The translations under genes were made by a program, and so were the position numbers. 64,000 nt of DNA from an uncultured bacterium (lineage in GTDB: Bacteria > Bacteroidota > Ignavibacteria > Kapaibacteriales > UBA4661): the NCBI GenBank assembly GCA_937899715.1, contig CALCNX010000072.1, forward strand, positions 20,645 through 84,644. The letters are read 5' to 3'. The notes under the pieces are model-generated. The model had not been told where the DNA came from. It saw only the letters and a program-made list of their open reading frames with translations, and did not search any database. Shown here piece by piece: positions 25,492-34,430 of the stretch (position 1 is the first letter of the stretch; every line of letters begins with the position of its first letter).

Positions 25492-27057
25492 TTAATTCTG
25501 GCGCAATTTTTCGCGCTCACGCTCAATCAGAACGCGGCGTAAAATCTTGCCGGAAGCCGATTTTGGAATTTCTTGAACGAACTCGACTTCGCGTATTTTC
25601 TTGTAGGGCGCGACTTTTTCAGCGATATAATCCATAATTTCCTGCTCGTTAATTTCACCTTTTTTCACGATGAACGCTTTCGGGTTTTCGCCAGCTTCGT
25701 CGTCGGGGACGGGAATTACAGCAGCATCAGCAATAGCAGGATGCCCAATAAGTAAGCCTTCAAGCTCTGCCGGAGCTACTTGATAGCCTTTGTGCTTGAT
25801 GAACTCCTTGAAGCGGTCAACCACGTAGAAGTAGCCATCGTCGTCCACGTAACCAACATCGCCCGTATGCAGCCAGCCGTTTTTAAGTGTGCTTGCCGTC
25901 GCTTCGGGGTTGTTCAGATAGCCCTTCATCACGTTTGCACCTCGGAAACAGAGTTCACCATTTTGATTTGTCCCAAGTTCTTCGCCCGTGATAAGGTCAA
26001 CGACTTTGCCTTCCAAATTCGGCACAAGCGGACCGACGGACGCAATTTTAATTTCCCGAAGCGGCGTATTCATGTTTGTTACGGGCGAGGCTTCTGTCAT
26101 ACCGTAGCCTTGCTTGACCACGCAGCCGATACGCTGCGCACAAAGTTCGGCAATCGGCACGGACATAGCAGCCGCACCGGATGTGATAATTTTCAAGCTG
26201 GAAAGGTCGTATTTGTCAATAATCGGGTGCTTTGCAAATGCCAACATGATTGGCGGAGCGACGAAAAAGTTTGTTACTTTGTATTGCTGAATAATGCCCA
26301 AAACTTGCTCAAGGTCGAAACGCGGCACGGAGACTACTGTTCCACCGACGGCAAGCGCTCCATTGAGCAAACCCGTCATGGCGTAGATATGGAAAAAGGG
26401 CAACACAGCAAGCATGACGCTTGTTTCATTCAATTGCTCAAGCGGGATGAATTGGAGAACGTTTGTCGTCAGATTGTGGTGCGTGAGCATTACGCCTTTG
26501 GGTAAGCCCGTTGTACCGCTTGAATAGGGCATCACAACGACATCGTTTTTGACATCGTACTGAATTTCCGGCAACGCTCCATCACCTTTCATGAGTTCCG
26601 ACACGGGCGTTGCACCTTCGCCCTCGCCCAGTACGAATACTTCCTGCAAGCCCGCACGCTTGGCTGCTTCGACAGCATGAGCAAGGAATAGTGGAACAGT
26701 AACAAGAAATTTTGCGCCTGCATCCTTGAGTTGGTGCGTCAGTTCGTCCACCGTGTAAAGCGGGTTGATAGTCGTATTTGTGCCACCGGCTTTGATAACA
26801 CCGTGAAAAATGATGGCATATTCTGGAACATTAGGACTGTAAATAGCAACGACTTCGCCTTTTTTTAGCCCACGTTTCACGAGATTAGAAGCGACCATAT
26901 GAACACCGCCCGCGAGCTGTTTGTAGGTGATAGTGCGCCCCGATGGACCGTCTATGAGTGCAGGTTTATCGGGAAATTGCGCCGCTTTAGCAAGGATAAA
27001 TTCGTGTAAAGGAACTTCGGGCAAGTCCAACGGTGGAAATGGGCTTTTGAAAATCAT
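25492..27057 (-). CDS. AMP-forming acyl-CoA synthetase, 4-coumarate-CoA ligase-like
   Basis: A 521-residue adenylate-forming enzyme. The start at 27057 has an AGGAG site; an in-frame start at 27108 would add 17 residues. Motifs in order are PYSSGTTGLPKGVMLTH (AMP-binding loop), YGMTEASPV, GWLHTGD, VVDRFKEFIKHKGYQV and the C-terminal catalytic lysine in PKSASGKILRR. The full set resembles 4-coumarate/medium-chain acyl-CoA ligases. The acyl substrate cannot be told; supply of acyl-CoA for beta-oxidation or PHA would fit this neighbourhood. Confidence 0.88.
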   Translation of the reverse strand: MIFKSPFPPLDLPEVPLHEFILAKAAQFPDKPALIDGPSGRTITYKQLAGGVHMVASNLVKRGLKKGEVVAIYSPNVPEYAIIFHGVIKAGGTNTTINPLYTVDELTHQLKDAGAKFLVTVPLFLAHAVEAAKRAGLQEVFVLGEGEGATPVSELMKGDGALPEIQYDVKNDVVVMPYSSGTTGLPKGVMLTHHNLTTNVLQFIPLEQLNETSVMLAVLPFFHIYAMTGLLNGALAVGGTVVSVPRFDLEQVLGIIQQYKVTNFFVAPPIMLAFAKHPIIDKYDLSSLKIITSGAAAMSVPIAELCAQRIGCVVKQGYGMTEASPVTNMNTPLREIKIASVGPLVPNLEGKVVDLITGEELGTNQNGELCFRGANVMKGYLNNPEATASTLKNGWLHTGDVGYVDDDGYFYVVDRFKEFIKHKGYQVAPAELEGLLIGHPAIADAAVIPVPDDEAGENPKAFIVKKGEINEQEIMDYIAEKVAPYKKIREVEFVQEIPKSASGKILRRVLIEREREKLRQN

Positions 27058-27208
27058 ACCGCAAACTCCTGAAAAACGGGTGAGGAAAAAGGGAAATCGT
27101 CTTGTCAACGAAGCGGGAAGGATGGCGCAAAACTATACAAATTTTTCAGCTAGTACAATAAAATTTGACAGTTTGGCATTTTTCATGCCGCACACTGAAA
27201 AGAAGCGC

Positions 27209-28543
27209 TCAAGCCCGCCAGAGAAGCGAAGAATCGCCATAGCTCAGAAAGCGGTAATCATTCGCCAGTGCTGCCTCATAAATACTGCGCCAGTGCGTGT
27301 CGCCATTTGCTGTCAGAAATGCCGCCACGAGCAGCATGAGCGTACTTTCGGGCTGGTGAAAATTTGTGATAAGTCCATCGCAAACGGCAAAGGAATAGCC
27401 TGGCGTAATCATTATCTGTGTTTCGCCCGTCAGAACATCCATTTGCCTTGATTGTAGCCATTTCAGTATGCTACGCATTGCCAGAGCGGGTGATGGCAAC
27501 TTTTCGCGGAATGTATCCTGGAGTCGGAGAGCATCCCATTGACGAACGTCCATAGTATCCCGCTCTTGCGCCTCACTATCGGAGGTCAGCAAGCGCACTC
27601 CCCACCAATAAAGCGATTCCAGTGTTCGCAAGGATGTCGTACCGACCGCTATAATCGGTTCTTTGTGCACCCGCGTGTCATGCCCCTGCTCACTGCGCTC
27701 AAGCTGTTCGGCAAGTTGGGCAATAACGTTACGCTCGACGAAAATGCACTCCTCGTGCATCGTGTGCTCACGGGCTTCTGTGCCGCTCATCGGCTTGAAT
27801 GTGCCCGCGCCGACGTGTAAGGTGACGTGCGCTCTCCGAATGCCTTTCTGCGCCAAATCTTCCAACACACGCTCGGTGAAATGTAAACCGGCTGTCGGCG
27901 CTGCCACCGAGCCGTCGTGAGCGGCATAGACAGTTTGGTAGCGTTGTTTATCGGCGGCATCATCATCGCGCTTGATGTAAGGCGGGAGCGGTATGTGTCC
28001 GAACTGTTCCAGCACAGAGGCAAAAGTCAATTCTTCCGGTTGCCACGAAAACTCGACCACAGCTTCTGCACCCTCCTTACTGATAATCGTTGCGATAAGT
28101 GAGGCAGAAGCGGTAGAGGCAATGAGCGTATCACCAACTGCAATTTTTCGCCCACCCACCATGCACTGCCAGCGGCAATGTCCCGTGGACTGAAGCACGA
28201 GTGCAGGCTCCGACGAGGGCGAGAGCGGCTGCAAGCAGAGCACTTCGGCATTTCCGCCCGTAGCTTTCTTTTGCATCCGAATTCGTGCCGCTATCACGCG
28301 GCTGTCATTTGCCACAAGAAGCGCGCCGGAAGGGATTTCGCCAGCGATGCGACGAAAGGTAGAATGGCGGATTTGCACGGCATCCGAAGCATTGCCTCGC
28401 ATATCGGCAATGAGCAGTTTGCTTGCGTCTCTCTCAGCAAGCGGATAGGCTGCGATACGCTCTTCGGGCAATGAATATCGGTAATCGTGAACGCGAATTG
28501 TTGGTATAAACGGTAAATTTTCTGTATGTTGGCGGTCTTGCAT
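27209..28543 (-). CDS. queA: S-adenosylmethionine:tRNA ribosyltransferase-isomerase (queuosine synthesis)
   Basis: 444 residues from the ATG at 28543. QueA blocks are clear: YRYSLPEERIAAYPLAERDASKLL, FGHIPLPPYI, VAAPTAGLHFTERVLEDL, HVGAGTFKPM and ITNFHQPESTLMLLVAAF. The enzyme builds epoxyqueuosine on tRNA. It is longer than the E. coli enzyme (about 356 residues); the extra length lies in the middle, around residues 85-150 and 310-350. The start is only 26 bp from the start of the divergent protease gene. Confidence 0.92.
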   Translation of the reverse strand: MQDRQHTENLPFIPTIRVHDYRYSLPEERIAAYPLAERDASKLLIADMRGNASDAVQIRHSTFRRIAGEIPSGALLVANDSRVIAARIRMQKKATGGNAEVLCLQPLSPSSEPALVLQSTGHCRWQCMVGGRKIAVGDTLIASTASASLIATIISKEGAEAVVEFSWQPEELTFASVLEQFGHIPLPPYIKRDDDAADKQRYQTVYAAHDGSVAAPTAGLHFTERVLEDLAQKGIRRAHVTLHVGAGTFKPMSGTEAREHTMHEECIFVERNVIAQLAEQLERSEQGHDTRVHKEPIIAVGTTSLRTLESLYWWGVRLLTSDSEAQERDTMDVRQWDALRLQDTFREKLPSPALAMRSILKWLQSRQMDVLTGETQIMITPGYSFAVCDGLITNFHQPESTLMLLVAAFLTANGDTHWRSIYEAALANDYRFLSYGDSSLLWRA

Positions 28544-28569
28544 TATTGATTGTCCTTGAAAAAACATCC

Positions 28570-29907
28570 ATGAAACATCGTTCAAACGCAGCATCAAAAA
28601 GTACTGCACGTTCAAAACCTCACGAAAGCGTAAGCGCTGGGAAACACGCCGACACACCGCAAAAAACCACGCTCTCGAATGGAATACGTGTTGTAAGCGA
28701 ACAACTGCCTTCGGCGCAGTCGTTTGCGCTTGGTGCGTGGATTGATGTCGGCTCGTGCGATGAAGCTCCCAGCGAGTACGGTATTACGCACTTTATTGAG
28801 CATTTAGTTTTTCGCGGTACGTCCTCACCCAAGCGCAAACGCTCCTCGCTGCAAATAGCTAACGAACTGGAATCCGTCGGCGGCTATCTCAATGCCTTTA
28901 CGACGAAGGACCATACGTGTTATTATGCACGTGCGCTTGATGCCCATTTGAAGCGCTCTCTAGAGCTTCTTGCCGATATGTGTATCTATCCGGTCTTCCG
29001 CGAATCTGACGTGGAGAAAGAGCGCAGCATCATTCTGGAAGAGGTAAAATCGCTGGAGGATGAACCGGAAGAAATGATGAATGATTATTTGGACGAACTG
29101 CTCTTTGGTTCAGGTAAAAAAGCGCATCCCTATGCGCATCCGATAAGCGGCACGGCAGAAACAATGCGCTCTATTACAAAAGAAGATATTGGAGCATTTC
29201 ATGCGCGGCACTACACCGCAGACCGCATTATTATTGGCGCTTCGGGGAACATTGACCACGACGCTCTTGTGCGAAGCGTCGAAACACTCTTTGCCGAAAG
29301 CCCGAAAGCACCGAAGCCCCTCCGTTCTATCCCACTCCCCAAGCGAACAAGCGGTGGAAGCCTTGAAAAAGCCATGCCCACACAGCAAATGCATCTTTCG
29401 CTTGGTGCCCTCATACCGCAAATGTCCGACCGCGATTACTACACGCTTTCGGCACTCAGCATCATTCTGGGAGACGGCATGAGTTCTCGCTTGAACCAGA
29501 TTGTGCGCGAAAAGCATGGGCTATCGTACAGTATTTATTCTGCGCTTAGTGAAATCCGTCAGAGCGTCATCTTCAGTGTTTATGCAGGCTTTGAATCGGC
29601 ACAGCGCGAAAAAGTCACGGGTTTGGTCACAAAAGAACTCCGTTTACTTTTAGAAAAGCCTGTCAGCAAAGTGGAATTGCGCCGTGCGAAAGAGCAGTTA
29701 AAATCAAGTCTAATCATGGGATTGGAGAGCCTGTCGGGGCGTATGACGCTCTTAGCCAAAAGCGAACTTTATTTGGGGCGTTTCGAGAGCGTTGCAGAAA
29801 AAGTATCGGCGATAGAATCGGTAACGGAACACGATATTTTGGCTTTGGCGCAAACATATCTTCGTGAACAGGACTGGCACACAGTGTGCATTCCTCCCGA
29901 AGAATAA
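28570..29907 (+). CDS. M16-family zinc metalloprotease (mitochondrial-processing-peptidase-like)
   Basis: 445 residues from ATG 28570. The inverted zinc motif HFIEH (HXXEH) follows GITHFIEHLVFRGT; the distal glutamate lies in the ERSIILEEVKSLEDEP region. GGYLNAFTTKDHTCYYAR and the C-terminal half with SSRLNQIVREKHGLSYSIYS complete an M16B protein. An N-terminal Ser/Lys/His-rich stretch of about 40 residues precedes the domain. No signal peptide. Divergent from queA. Confidence 0.9.
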   Translation: MKHRSNAASKSTARSKPHESVSAGKHADTPQKTTLSNGIRVVSEQLPSAQSFALGAWIDVGSCDEAPSEYGITHFIEHLVFRGTSSPKRKRSSLQIANELESVGGYLNAFTTKDHTCYYARALDAHLKRSLELLADMCIYPVFRESDVEKERSIILEEVKSLEDEPEEMMNDYLDELLFGSGKKAHPYAHPISGTAETMRSITKEDIGAFHARHYTADRIIIGASGNIDHDALVRSVETLFAESPKAPKPLRSIPLPKRTSGGSLEKAMPTQQMHLSLGALIPQMSDRDYYTLSALSIILGDGMSSRLNQIVREKHGLSYSIYSALSEIRQSVIFSVYAGFESAQREKVTGLVTKELRLLLEKPVSKVELRRAKEQLKSSLIMGLESLSGRMTLLAKSELYLGRFESVAEKVSAIESVTEHDILALAQTYLREQDWHTVCIPPEE

Positions 29908-29959
29908 AAATAGAAATTGAATAGAACTAAATCGCGCTGAACGTTGTGCACAGAAGTTG

Positions 29960-29973
29960 TGGTCTAAAGACCA
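29960..29973. promoter_or_regulatory. Perfect palindrome upstream of the second chemoreceptor
   Basis: TGGTCTAAAGACCA is a 6-2-6 inverted repeat followed by TTTTATAAGG. It lies 100 bp before the ATG at 30073 and 53 bp after the protease stop. It could be an operator or a weak protease terminator; only the symmetry supports it. Confidence 0.3.
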
Positions 29974-30072
29974 TTTTATAAGGGATCAGAGGTTGTCTGT
30001 GTATATGTGTCCGTTCAACTTCGATATAAAAACTGAATAAGAACTCTTTGTTTCACTTGTTTCTCGCGTGTC

Positions 30073-31830
30073 ATGAACAATTTTATACTCCGTTTCATTC
30101 CCGATGCGCTGCGCGGCGACCATGATGAATTCCGTCGCGCCCGGCTTATCATCGGCATTTCGCTTATTTTTGATGCCTTTGCGCTGTACTATATGTTTCA
30201 GTACTTCAGCATGAAACTGATGATTACCGGTGCCGCATTGGGAATTTCTGTGGTGCTTTCGATGTCGGTGCCATTTGTACTGCGCTCGTCGGGGTCGCTC
30301 AAGGTGGCGGGTAACTTTATGTGCGTCATGCTACTGATGACATTTTCCACGATTGTCATTTTTGAGGGCGGCCCTGCCAGCTATTCAAAATACTGGTTCG
30401 GGACGATTCCGATGGTAGCGATGCTTTTTAATGGTTTAGCATCAGGACGAAACTGGGTTATTACACTTATTGTCTGGAACATTCTCATTTTTCTGGGTGC
30501 GCGGCTGGACATCGTGCAATATCCGAACACGCTGCTCAGTATGACCATCACACAACAGATGACAAAGGGCATTGTGTCGGTGATTGGTATTGTGAGCGTG
30601 GGTTACTTTATTATCCGCCTTTACGAGACGGAGAAAAACCGAACCCTGAAAGAGATTCACACATTGCGCGATGAATCCGTCGCCCGCGCAAAGGCAGACT
30701 ACGAACAGCTCGCCACACTCAAGGCAGAAAACGAGCATATCGCCGCCGAGAACGTTCGTCGGCTGGAGCGGCAGCGTGCGTATTTAGCAAGTAATGTAGA
30801 GCATATCCTTCGCGCTACCAATAGCCTCGCCCAAGGAGACCTGACGATGCGCCTGACATCGGAGCGCGATGATGAAATCAAACTTGTTTTTGAGGGATTT
30901 AATAACAGCGTAGAGAATGTGCGGCAAATGCTTGAGCGCGTCGTAGAATCAATACGCGAAACCCTTGATTCGGTAGAGCAAATCAGCTCGGCAACAGAAC
31001 AAATCAGTACCGGACTCAAAACACAGAGCACCGAAGTAATGCAAGTTGCCGGCTCAGTCGAAGAAATGTCCATCACTATCGGCGAAAGCACCTCACGCAT
31101 CACCCTTGCGGCACACGAGGCTTCGCAAGCGAATGACGATGCGGCACGCAGCGAGCGAATCATGCACAACATGATTCAAAACGTCGAAAAATTGAGCAGC
31201 GTGGTCTTGCAGTCGGCAGAAAAAATCACACTCTTGGGTGTATCAAGCGAAAAAATTGGTGAGATAGTACTCGTGATAGACGAAATTGCCGACCAGACGA
31301 ATCTTTTGGCACTAAATGCAGCCATTGAAGCAGCGCGGGCTGGCGATTCGGGGCGCGGGTTCGCGGTTGTTGCCGATGAAGTGCGCAAACTCGCCGAGCG
31401 CACACAAAAAGCCACCAAAGAAATTTCGAGTATGATAGGGACAATTCAGCGCGACACAACGGAAGTTGTTAGCACAATGACCGAAGGGCGAGGTCTTGTG
31501 GCAGAGGGGCAAAAACTTGTCGGGGAAACGTCTGACGCGCTCACGCAAATTCTGAATCGAACGAATAAGGTCTCCGATGTGATGTCGCAAGTAGCCGCCG
31601 CAAGCGAGGAAGAGTCAGCCACTAGTGCAGAAATGGCGCGGAGTATGTCCGCAATTTCCTCTGTGGTCAAAGAATCTACTCGCGGCATACAAACGATTGC
31701 GCAAAGCATTGAGGCTCTTCTCCAACAGGCAGAGGACTTAGACCAACTGACACGACAATTTACTTTGTCCTCTGCACAAGGTCAAGAGAAGCGGTTTGTC
31801 GCTCTTCCTGCACGCTCACTTCCTCAGTAG
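30073..31830 (+). CDS. Methyl-accepting chemotaxis protein with multi-helix membrane sensor
   Basis: A 585-residue receptor. About six hydrophobic helices fill residues 20-180, so it lacks a large periplasmic domain and may sense membrane state or small hydrophobic ligands. A coiled segment and a HAMP-like part (YLASNVEHILRATNSLAQGDLTMRL) follow. The signalling tip is EIADQTNLLALNAAIEAARAGDSGRGFAVVADEVRKLAERTQKATKEI, almost identical to that of the chemoreceptor at 5434. No CheR-binding tail. A terminator follows. It lies upstream of a STAS-like gene and a REC-kinase, a possible signalling cluster. Confidence 0.88.
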   Translation: MNNFILRFIPDALRGDHDEFRRARLIIGISLIFDAFALYYMFQYFSMKLMITGAALGISVVLSMSVPFVLRSSGSLKVAGNFMCVMLLMTFSTIVIFEGGPASYSKYWFGTIPMVAMLFNGLASGRNWVITLIVWNILIFLGARLDIVQYPNTLLSMTITQQMTKGIVSVIGIVSVGYFIIRLYETEKNRTLKEIHTLRDESVARAKADYEQLATLKAENEHIAAENVRRLERQRAYLASNVEHILRATNSLAQGDLTMRLTSERDDEIKLVFEGFNNSVENVRQMLERVVESIRETLDSVEQISSATEQISTGLKTQSTEVMQVAGSVEEMSITIGESTSRITLAAHEASQANDDAARSERIMHNMIQNVEKLSSVVLQSAEKITLLGVSSEKIGEIVLVIDEIADQTNLLALNAAIEAARAGDSGRGFAVVADEVRKLAERTQKATKEISSMIGTIQRDTTEVVSTMTEGRGLVAEGQKLVGETSDALTQILNRTNKVSDVMSQVAAASEEESATSAEMARSMSAISSVVKESTRGIQTIAQSIEALLQQAEDLDQLTRQFTLSSAQGQEKRFVALPARSLPQ

Positions 31831-31870
31831 TTTTTCTAGCTTTGTATCGCATAAGGAGTTTTCTTTTATA

Positions 31871-31898
31871 AAAACCTCTCACAAATGAGAGGTTTTTT
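31871..31898 (+). terminator. Intrinsic terminator after the second chemoreceptor
   Basis: AACCTCTCA (31873-31881) pairs with TGAGAGGTT (31886-31894) over a 4-nt loop, followed by a T-run to 31898, 41 bp after the stop codon. Confidence 0.85.
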
Positions 31899-32091
31899 GT
31901 GAGAGGAATGAGAACAATCAATATTTTTTCTCGTAATAACAGGCTTTTTTTGACTAAATGCGCTCAAAATCTTTTTGGCATATAATTTGGCATAGGGAAA
32001 CGTTATGAATGAAAGTGCTAGCACCAGCAATTCATCTCATTTCACGCTATCTTCATAATTCCGACTATTTTATTCTTTATTCTCACCACAA

Positions 32092-32511
32092 ATGAAACAC
32101 TTTGATTCCGACTTCGCAACAATAGAGTGGAACACAACCGCACAAGCAGTTCAAATGGCATATAAAGACGTTTCAAGCCCTTATTTGATGGATACTGCAA
32201 CTCTTGGCAGTGAACTCCGTCATATACTCAACAGCACGCTTGATATGGCAAAAGAACATGGTAGCGCAAGTATTATCGGCGATATGAGCAATCTTCTTCT
32301 TCTAACCAGCGAAGATGAGCAATGGTCGCTCAACGAATGGTTCCCGCGCTTACAGGCTGCTGGCGTTCGCAATCTAGCTATTGTTCCCCCGCAGACACTG
32401 ATCGGCAAACTCTCTCTGGACGTGCTGATGCGTCAAGTGCAAGGGATGAACATTCAGCGTGTTTCGTCGGTTGCCGAGGCGCAATATTGGCTAAAAGAAC
32501 AGCGTAACTGA
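32092..32511 (+). CDS. STAS/SpoIIAA-like domain protein
   Basis: A 139-residue soluble protein. It starts FDSDFATIEWNTTAQAVQMAYK and ends with VRNLAIVPPQTLIGKLSLDVLMRQV and VASVAEAQYWL-like features (SSVAEAQYWLKEQ), the pattern of small STAS/SEC14-type proteins common in Bacteroidota. Such proteins are often partner-switching or sensory modules, but many have no known role. It lies between a chemoreceptor and a REC-histidine kinase. Confidence 0.6.
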   Translation: MKHFDSDFATIEWNTTAQAVQMAYKDVSSPYLMDTATLGSELRHILNSTLDMAKEHGSASIIGDMSNLLLLTSEDEQWSLNEWFPRLQAAGVRNLAIVPPQTLIGKLSLDVLMRQVQGMNIQRVSSVAEAQYWLKEQRN

Positions 32512-32881
32512 TACCGTCAAACTCTAAGCAGTCTATGATTTTTTCAGCAAAGAAGTTTTTCTATATTTCAAACAACGAAAAAGTAACAGAAAAATGCTAG
32601 GTAGAAAGTTGCAGAATGGCTATTTTACAACTTCTGCGATTACTCTCGATACTTTTAATGTGGCTGACTTTGGCTATTACGCTATCACTTTACATTTGCA
32701 GGCTTGACAAACACGGAAATTGCGTTTTATATATGCTTGATACTTTCATAGCATAGAGTTATTATATATTATTTTTTGAGATATGCTTCCTTTCGGATTA
32801 TCAAGCGCTTTACCACAATCGGGATTTTCGCCCTTTTCGCCGCTCGGTGCTTTGCGCACAAACAAAGACTCTAAAGATTCT
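32512..32881. other. 370-bp intergenic region before the first REC-kinase
   Basis: AT-rich, no supported gene. It holds a clear sigma70-type promoter at 32704-32732. The in-frame ATG at 32783 would add 33 residues of low-complexity sequence to the kinase and is not preferred. Confidence 0.5.
32704..32732 (+). promoter_or_regulatory. Sigma70-type promoter of the REC-histidine kinase
   Basis: TTGACA (32704-32709), 17-bp spacer, TTATAT (32727-32732). The -35 is perfect. Transcription would begin near 32739, about 143 bp before the preferred ATG at 32882. Confidence 0.6.
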
Positions 32882-33997
32882 ATGGAAACAATTCTCATAG
32901 TAGAAGATAACGCCATTGTCATGGAAAGCATTGCCGAAAGCCTTCGGGTAAACGGTTATAATGTATTGCAAGCATTAAATGGTCTGGAAGCAATCCCGCT
33001 TGCGCAGACACACCTTCCACACGTCATTCTCTCCGATATTATGATGGACGGCATGGATGGTTATACTCTCCTGAACGAGCTTCGTAAAGACCCAGCCACA
33101 GCGCTTATCCCATTTCTTTTTATGTCTGCCAAGACTGATTTTGACGATATTCGCTTCGCGATGAATTTGGGTGCGGATGACTATATCACCAAGCCTTTTA
33201 CCCCAACTTCGCTAGTTACGACGATAAAGACACGACTGAGCAAGCACGCAATGATGCAATCTGCTGTCCATGATAAAATCAAGCAGCTGACAGAAAATCT
33301 TGCCTACGCGATGCCTCATGAGTTACGGACACCGATGACGGCTATCATGGGCTGCGCCGACCTCATCAAGCGCAATCTCGACCCGCTCAATACAGAAGAA
33401 ATTCTTTTGTGCAGCGAGTTAATTGATACTTCCGTTCGCCGTCTTTACCGCCTGATTGAGCAGTTCAATCACTATGCGCAACTTACGCTTATTGAAGCAG
33501 ACGCAGCGCGGCGTAAGCAGTTGTATTCGCAGCTCACAATGTATTCGGGCGATACCATCCAAGAATTTACCCTTGAAGAAGCAACCCGCAACGGACGAAA
33601 TCACGATATTGCTATCGAAGATAACATCGGCGATGCGATTCTCCCTATTAAGCCCTATTATCTGGAGATGATTGTCCGGGAAGTGCTTAATAACGCTTTC
33701 AAGTTTTCTCCACAGGACTCGCCTATTCGCATTGTCTTGTCGAAAACATCGGAATATTACAGTATTATTGTTCAAGACAAAGGTCGTGGCATTTCTAAAC
33801 AGCATATTAGGAGCATTGAAGCGTTTACGCAATTTGACCGCCAGCAATACGAACAACAAGGCGTTGGGCTGGGGCTGGCACTCGTACGAAAAATTCTGGA
33901 TCTTTATAGTGGTAAATTTCTTATTCAAAGTGAACAAGGTACTGGCACAACCGTACAACTTACGCTGCCATTAGAAGTTCCTTTCTTCTCGACGTAA
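32882..33997 (+). CDS. Soluble response-regulator/histidine-kinase hybrid (REC-HisKA-HATPase)
   Basis: 371 residues from METILIVEDN. An N-terminal receiver domain (phospho-acceptor Asp52 in VILSDIMMDG, conserved Lys in YITKPF) is followed by a HisKA dimerisation helix with His146 in PHELRTP and an ATPase domain (NNAFKFS, DKGRGI, GVGLGLALVRKI). No membrane segment. The receiver-first order means the kinase is probably controlled by an upstream kinase or by a phosphorelay. A second protein of the same layout and length is encoded at 60540. Confidence 0.88.
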   Translation: METILIVEDNAIVMESIAESLRVNGYNVLQALNGLEAIPLAQTHLPHVILSDIMMDGMDGYTLLNELRKDPATALIPFLFMSAKTDFDDIRFAMNLGADDYITKPFTPTSLVTTIKTRLSKHAMMQSAVHDKIKQLTENLAYAMPHELRTPMTAIMGCADLIKRNLDPLNTEEILLCSELIDTSVRRLYRLIEQFNHYAQLTLIEADAARRKQLYSQLTMYSGDTIQEFTLEEATRNGRNHDIAIEDNIGDAILPIKPYYLEMIVREVLNNAFKFSPQDSPIRIVLSKTSEYYSIIVQDKGRGISKQHIRSIEAFTQFDRQQYEQQGVGLGLALVRKILDLYSGKFLIQSEQGTGTTVQLTLPLEVPFFST

Positions 33998-34050
33998 TCT
34001 AGCGTCGCAGGCATAATTATCAAATAATTGAGATTTTTTTTAGTATTTGC

Positions 34051-34080
34051 TTGAATATTATGGAAAAGAATTTGTATATT
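34051..34080 (+). promoter_or_regulatory. Promoter of a candidate non-coding RNA
   Basis: TTGAAT (34051-34056), 18-bp spacer, TATATT (34075-34080). It lies 54 bp after the kinase stop codon, and no reading frame follows on this strand before the terminator at 34362-34411. Confidence 0.45.
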
Positions 34081-34086
34081 TGACTT

Positions 34087-34411
34087 CAGAAGGCTACTGA
34101 GTATATGTACTGTCTAACCCCTATGTTCTGCTAGCTACTATCTCAACTATCTTCATTGGTGTATAAAAAGTTTGTAGCTACATATCCCGCTACTCTCACA
34201 AAGCATTCAACAGAAAATTACAAGATGAAATAATTCTCTTGAAAAGAGCTTAACGCAATGCGATAAGGATCTTAGAAAATAGCACGAAGACTCCACCACG
34301 TTCATCCAACACCAAGGAACTATCTCGCAGGGGAGACGAAACGAGATCGCATAGGAGACCCCAATGGGCTGGATTTATGGGAAACTGTAGATTCTGCCCA
34401 TTGTTTTTTTT
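34087..34411 (+). ncRNA. Candidate structured non-coding RNA of about 320 nt
   Basis: The stretch between the kinase and the convergent rsgA has its own promoter-like pair and an intrinsic terminator and no coding potential. Hairpins: TAGCTAC/GTAGCTA (34132-34138, 34174-34180); CTCTT-GAA-style triloop (34236-34248); TTA-CGC with GCG-TAA (34250-34266); ATCTCG/CGAGAT (34322-34347). It does not show the hallmarks of tmRNA, RNase P RNA or SRP RNA that I know. It could instead be a long 3' UTR of the kinase. Confidence 0.4.
34362..34411 (+). terminator. Intrinsic terminator of the candidate RNA
   Basis: CAATGGGC (34362-34369) pairs with GCCCATTG (34396-34403), followed by eight T (34404-34411). 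It is 365 nt after the kinase stop codon, which is far for that gene's own terminator. Confidence 0.7.
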
Positions 34412-34430
34412 GCCCTACCACCTTATCAAT

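Noticed and set aside
34281..34300. CTCCACCA in the candidate RNA as the 3' end of a tmRNA
   Set aside because: No T-arm or acceptor pairing partner with the matching 5' end was seen, and the transcript seems to continue to the terminator.
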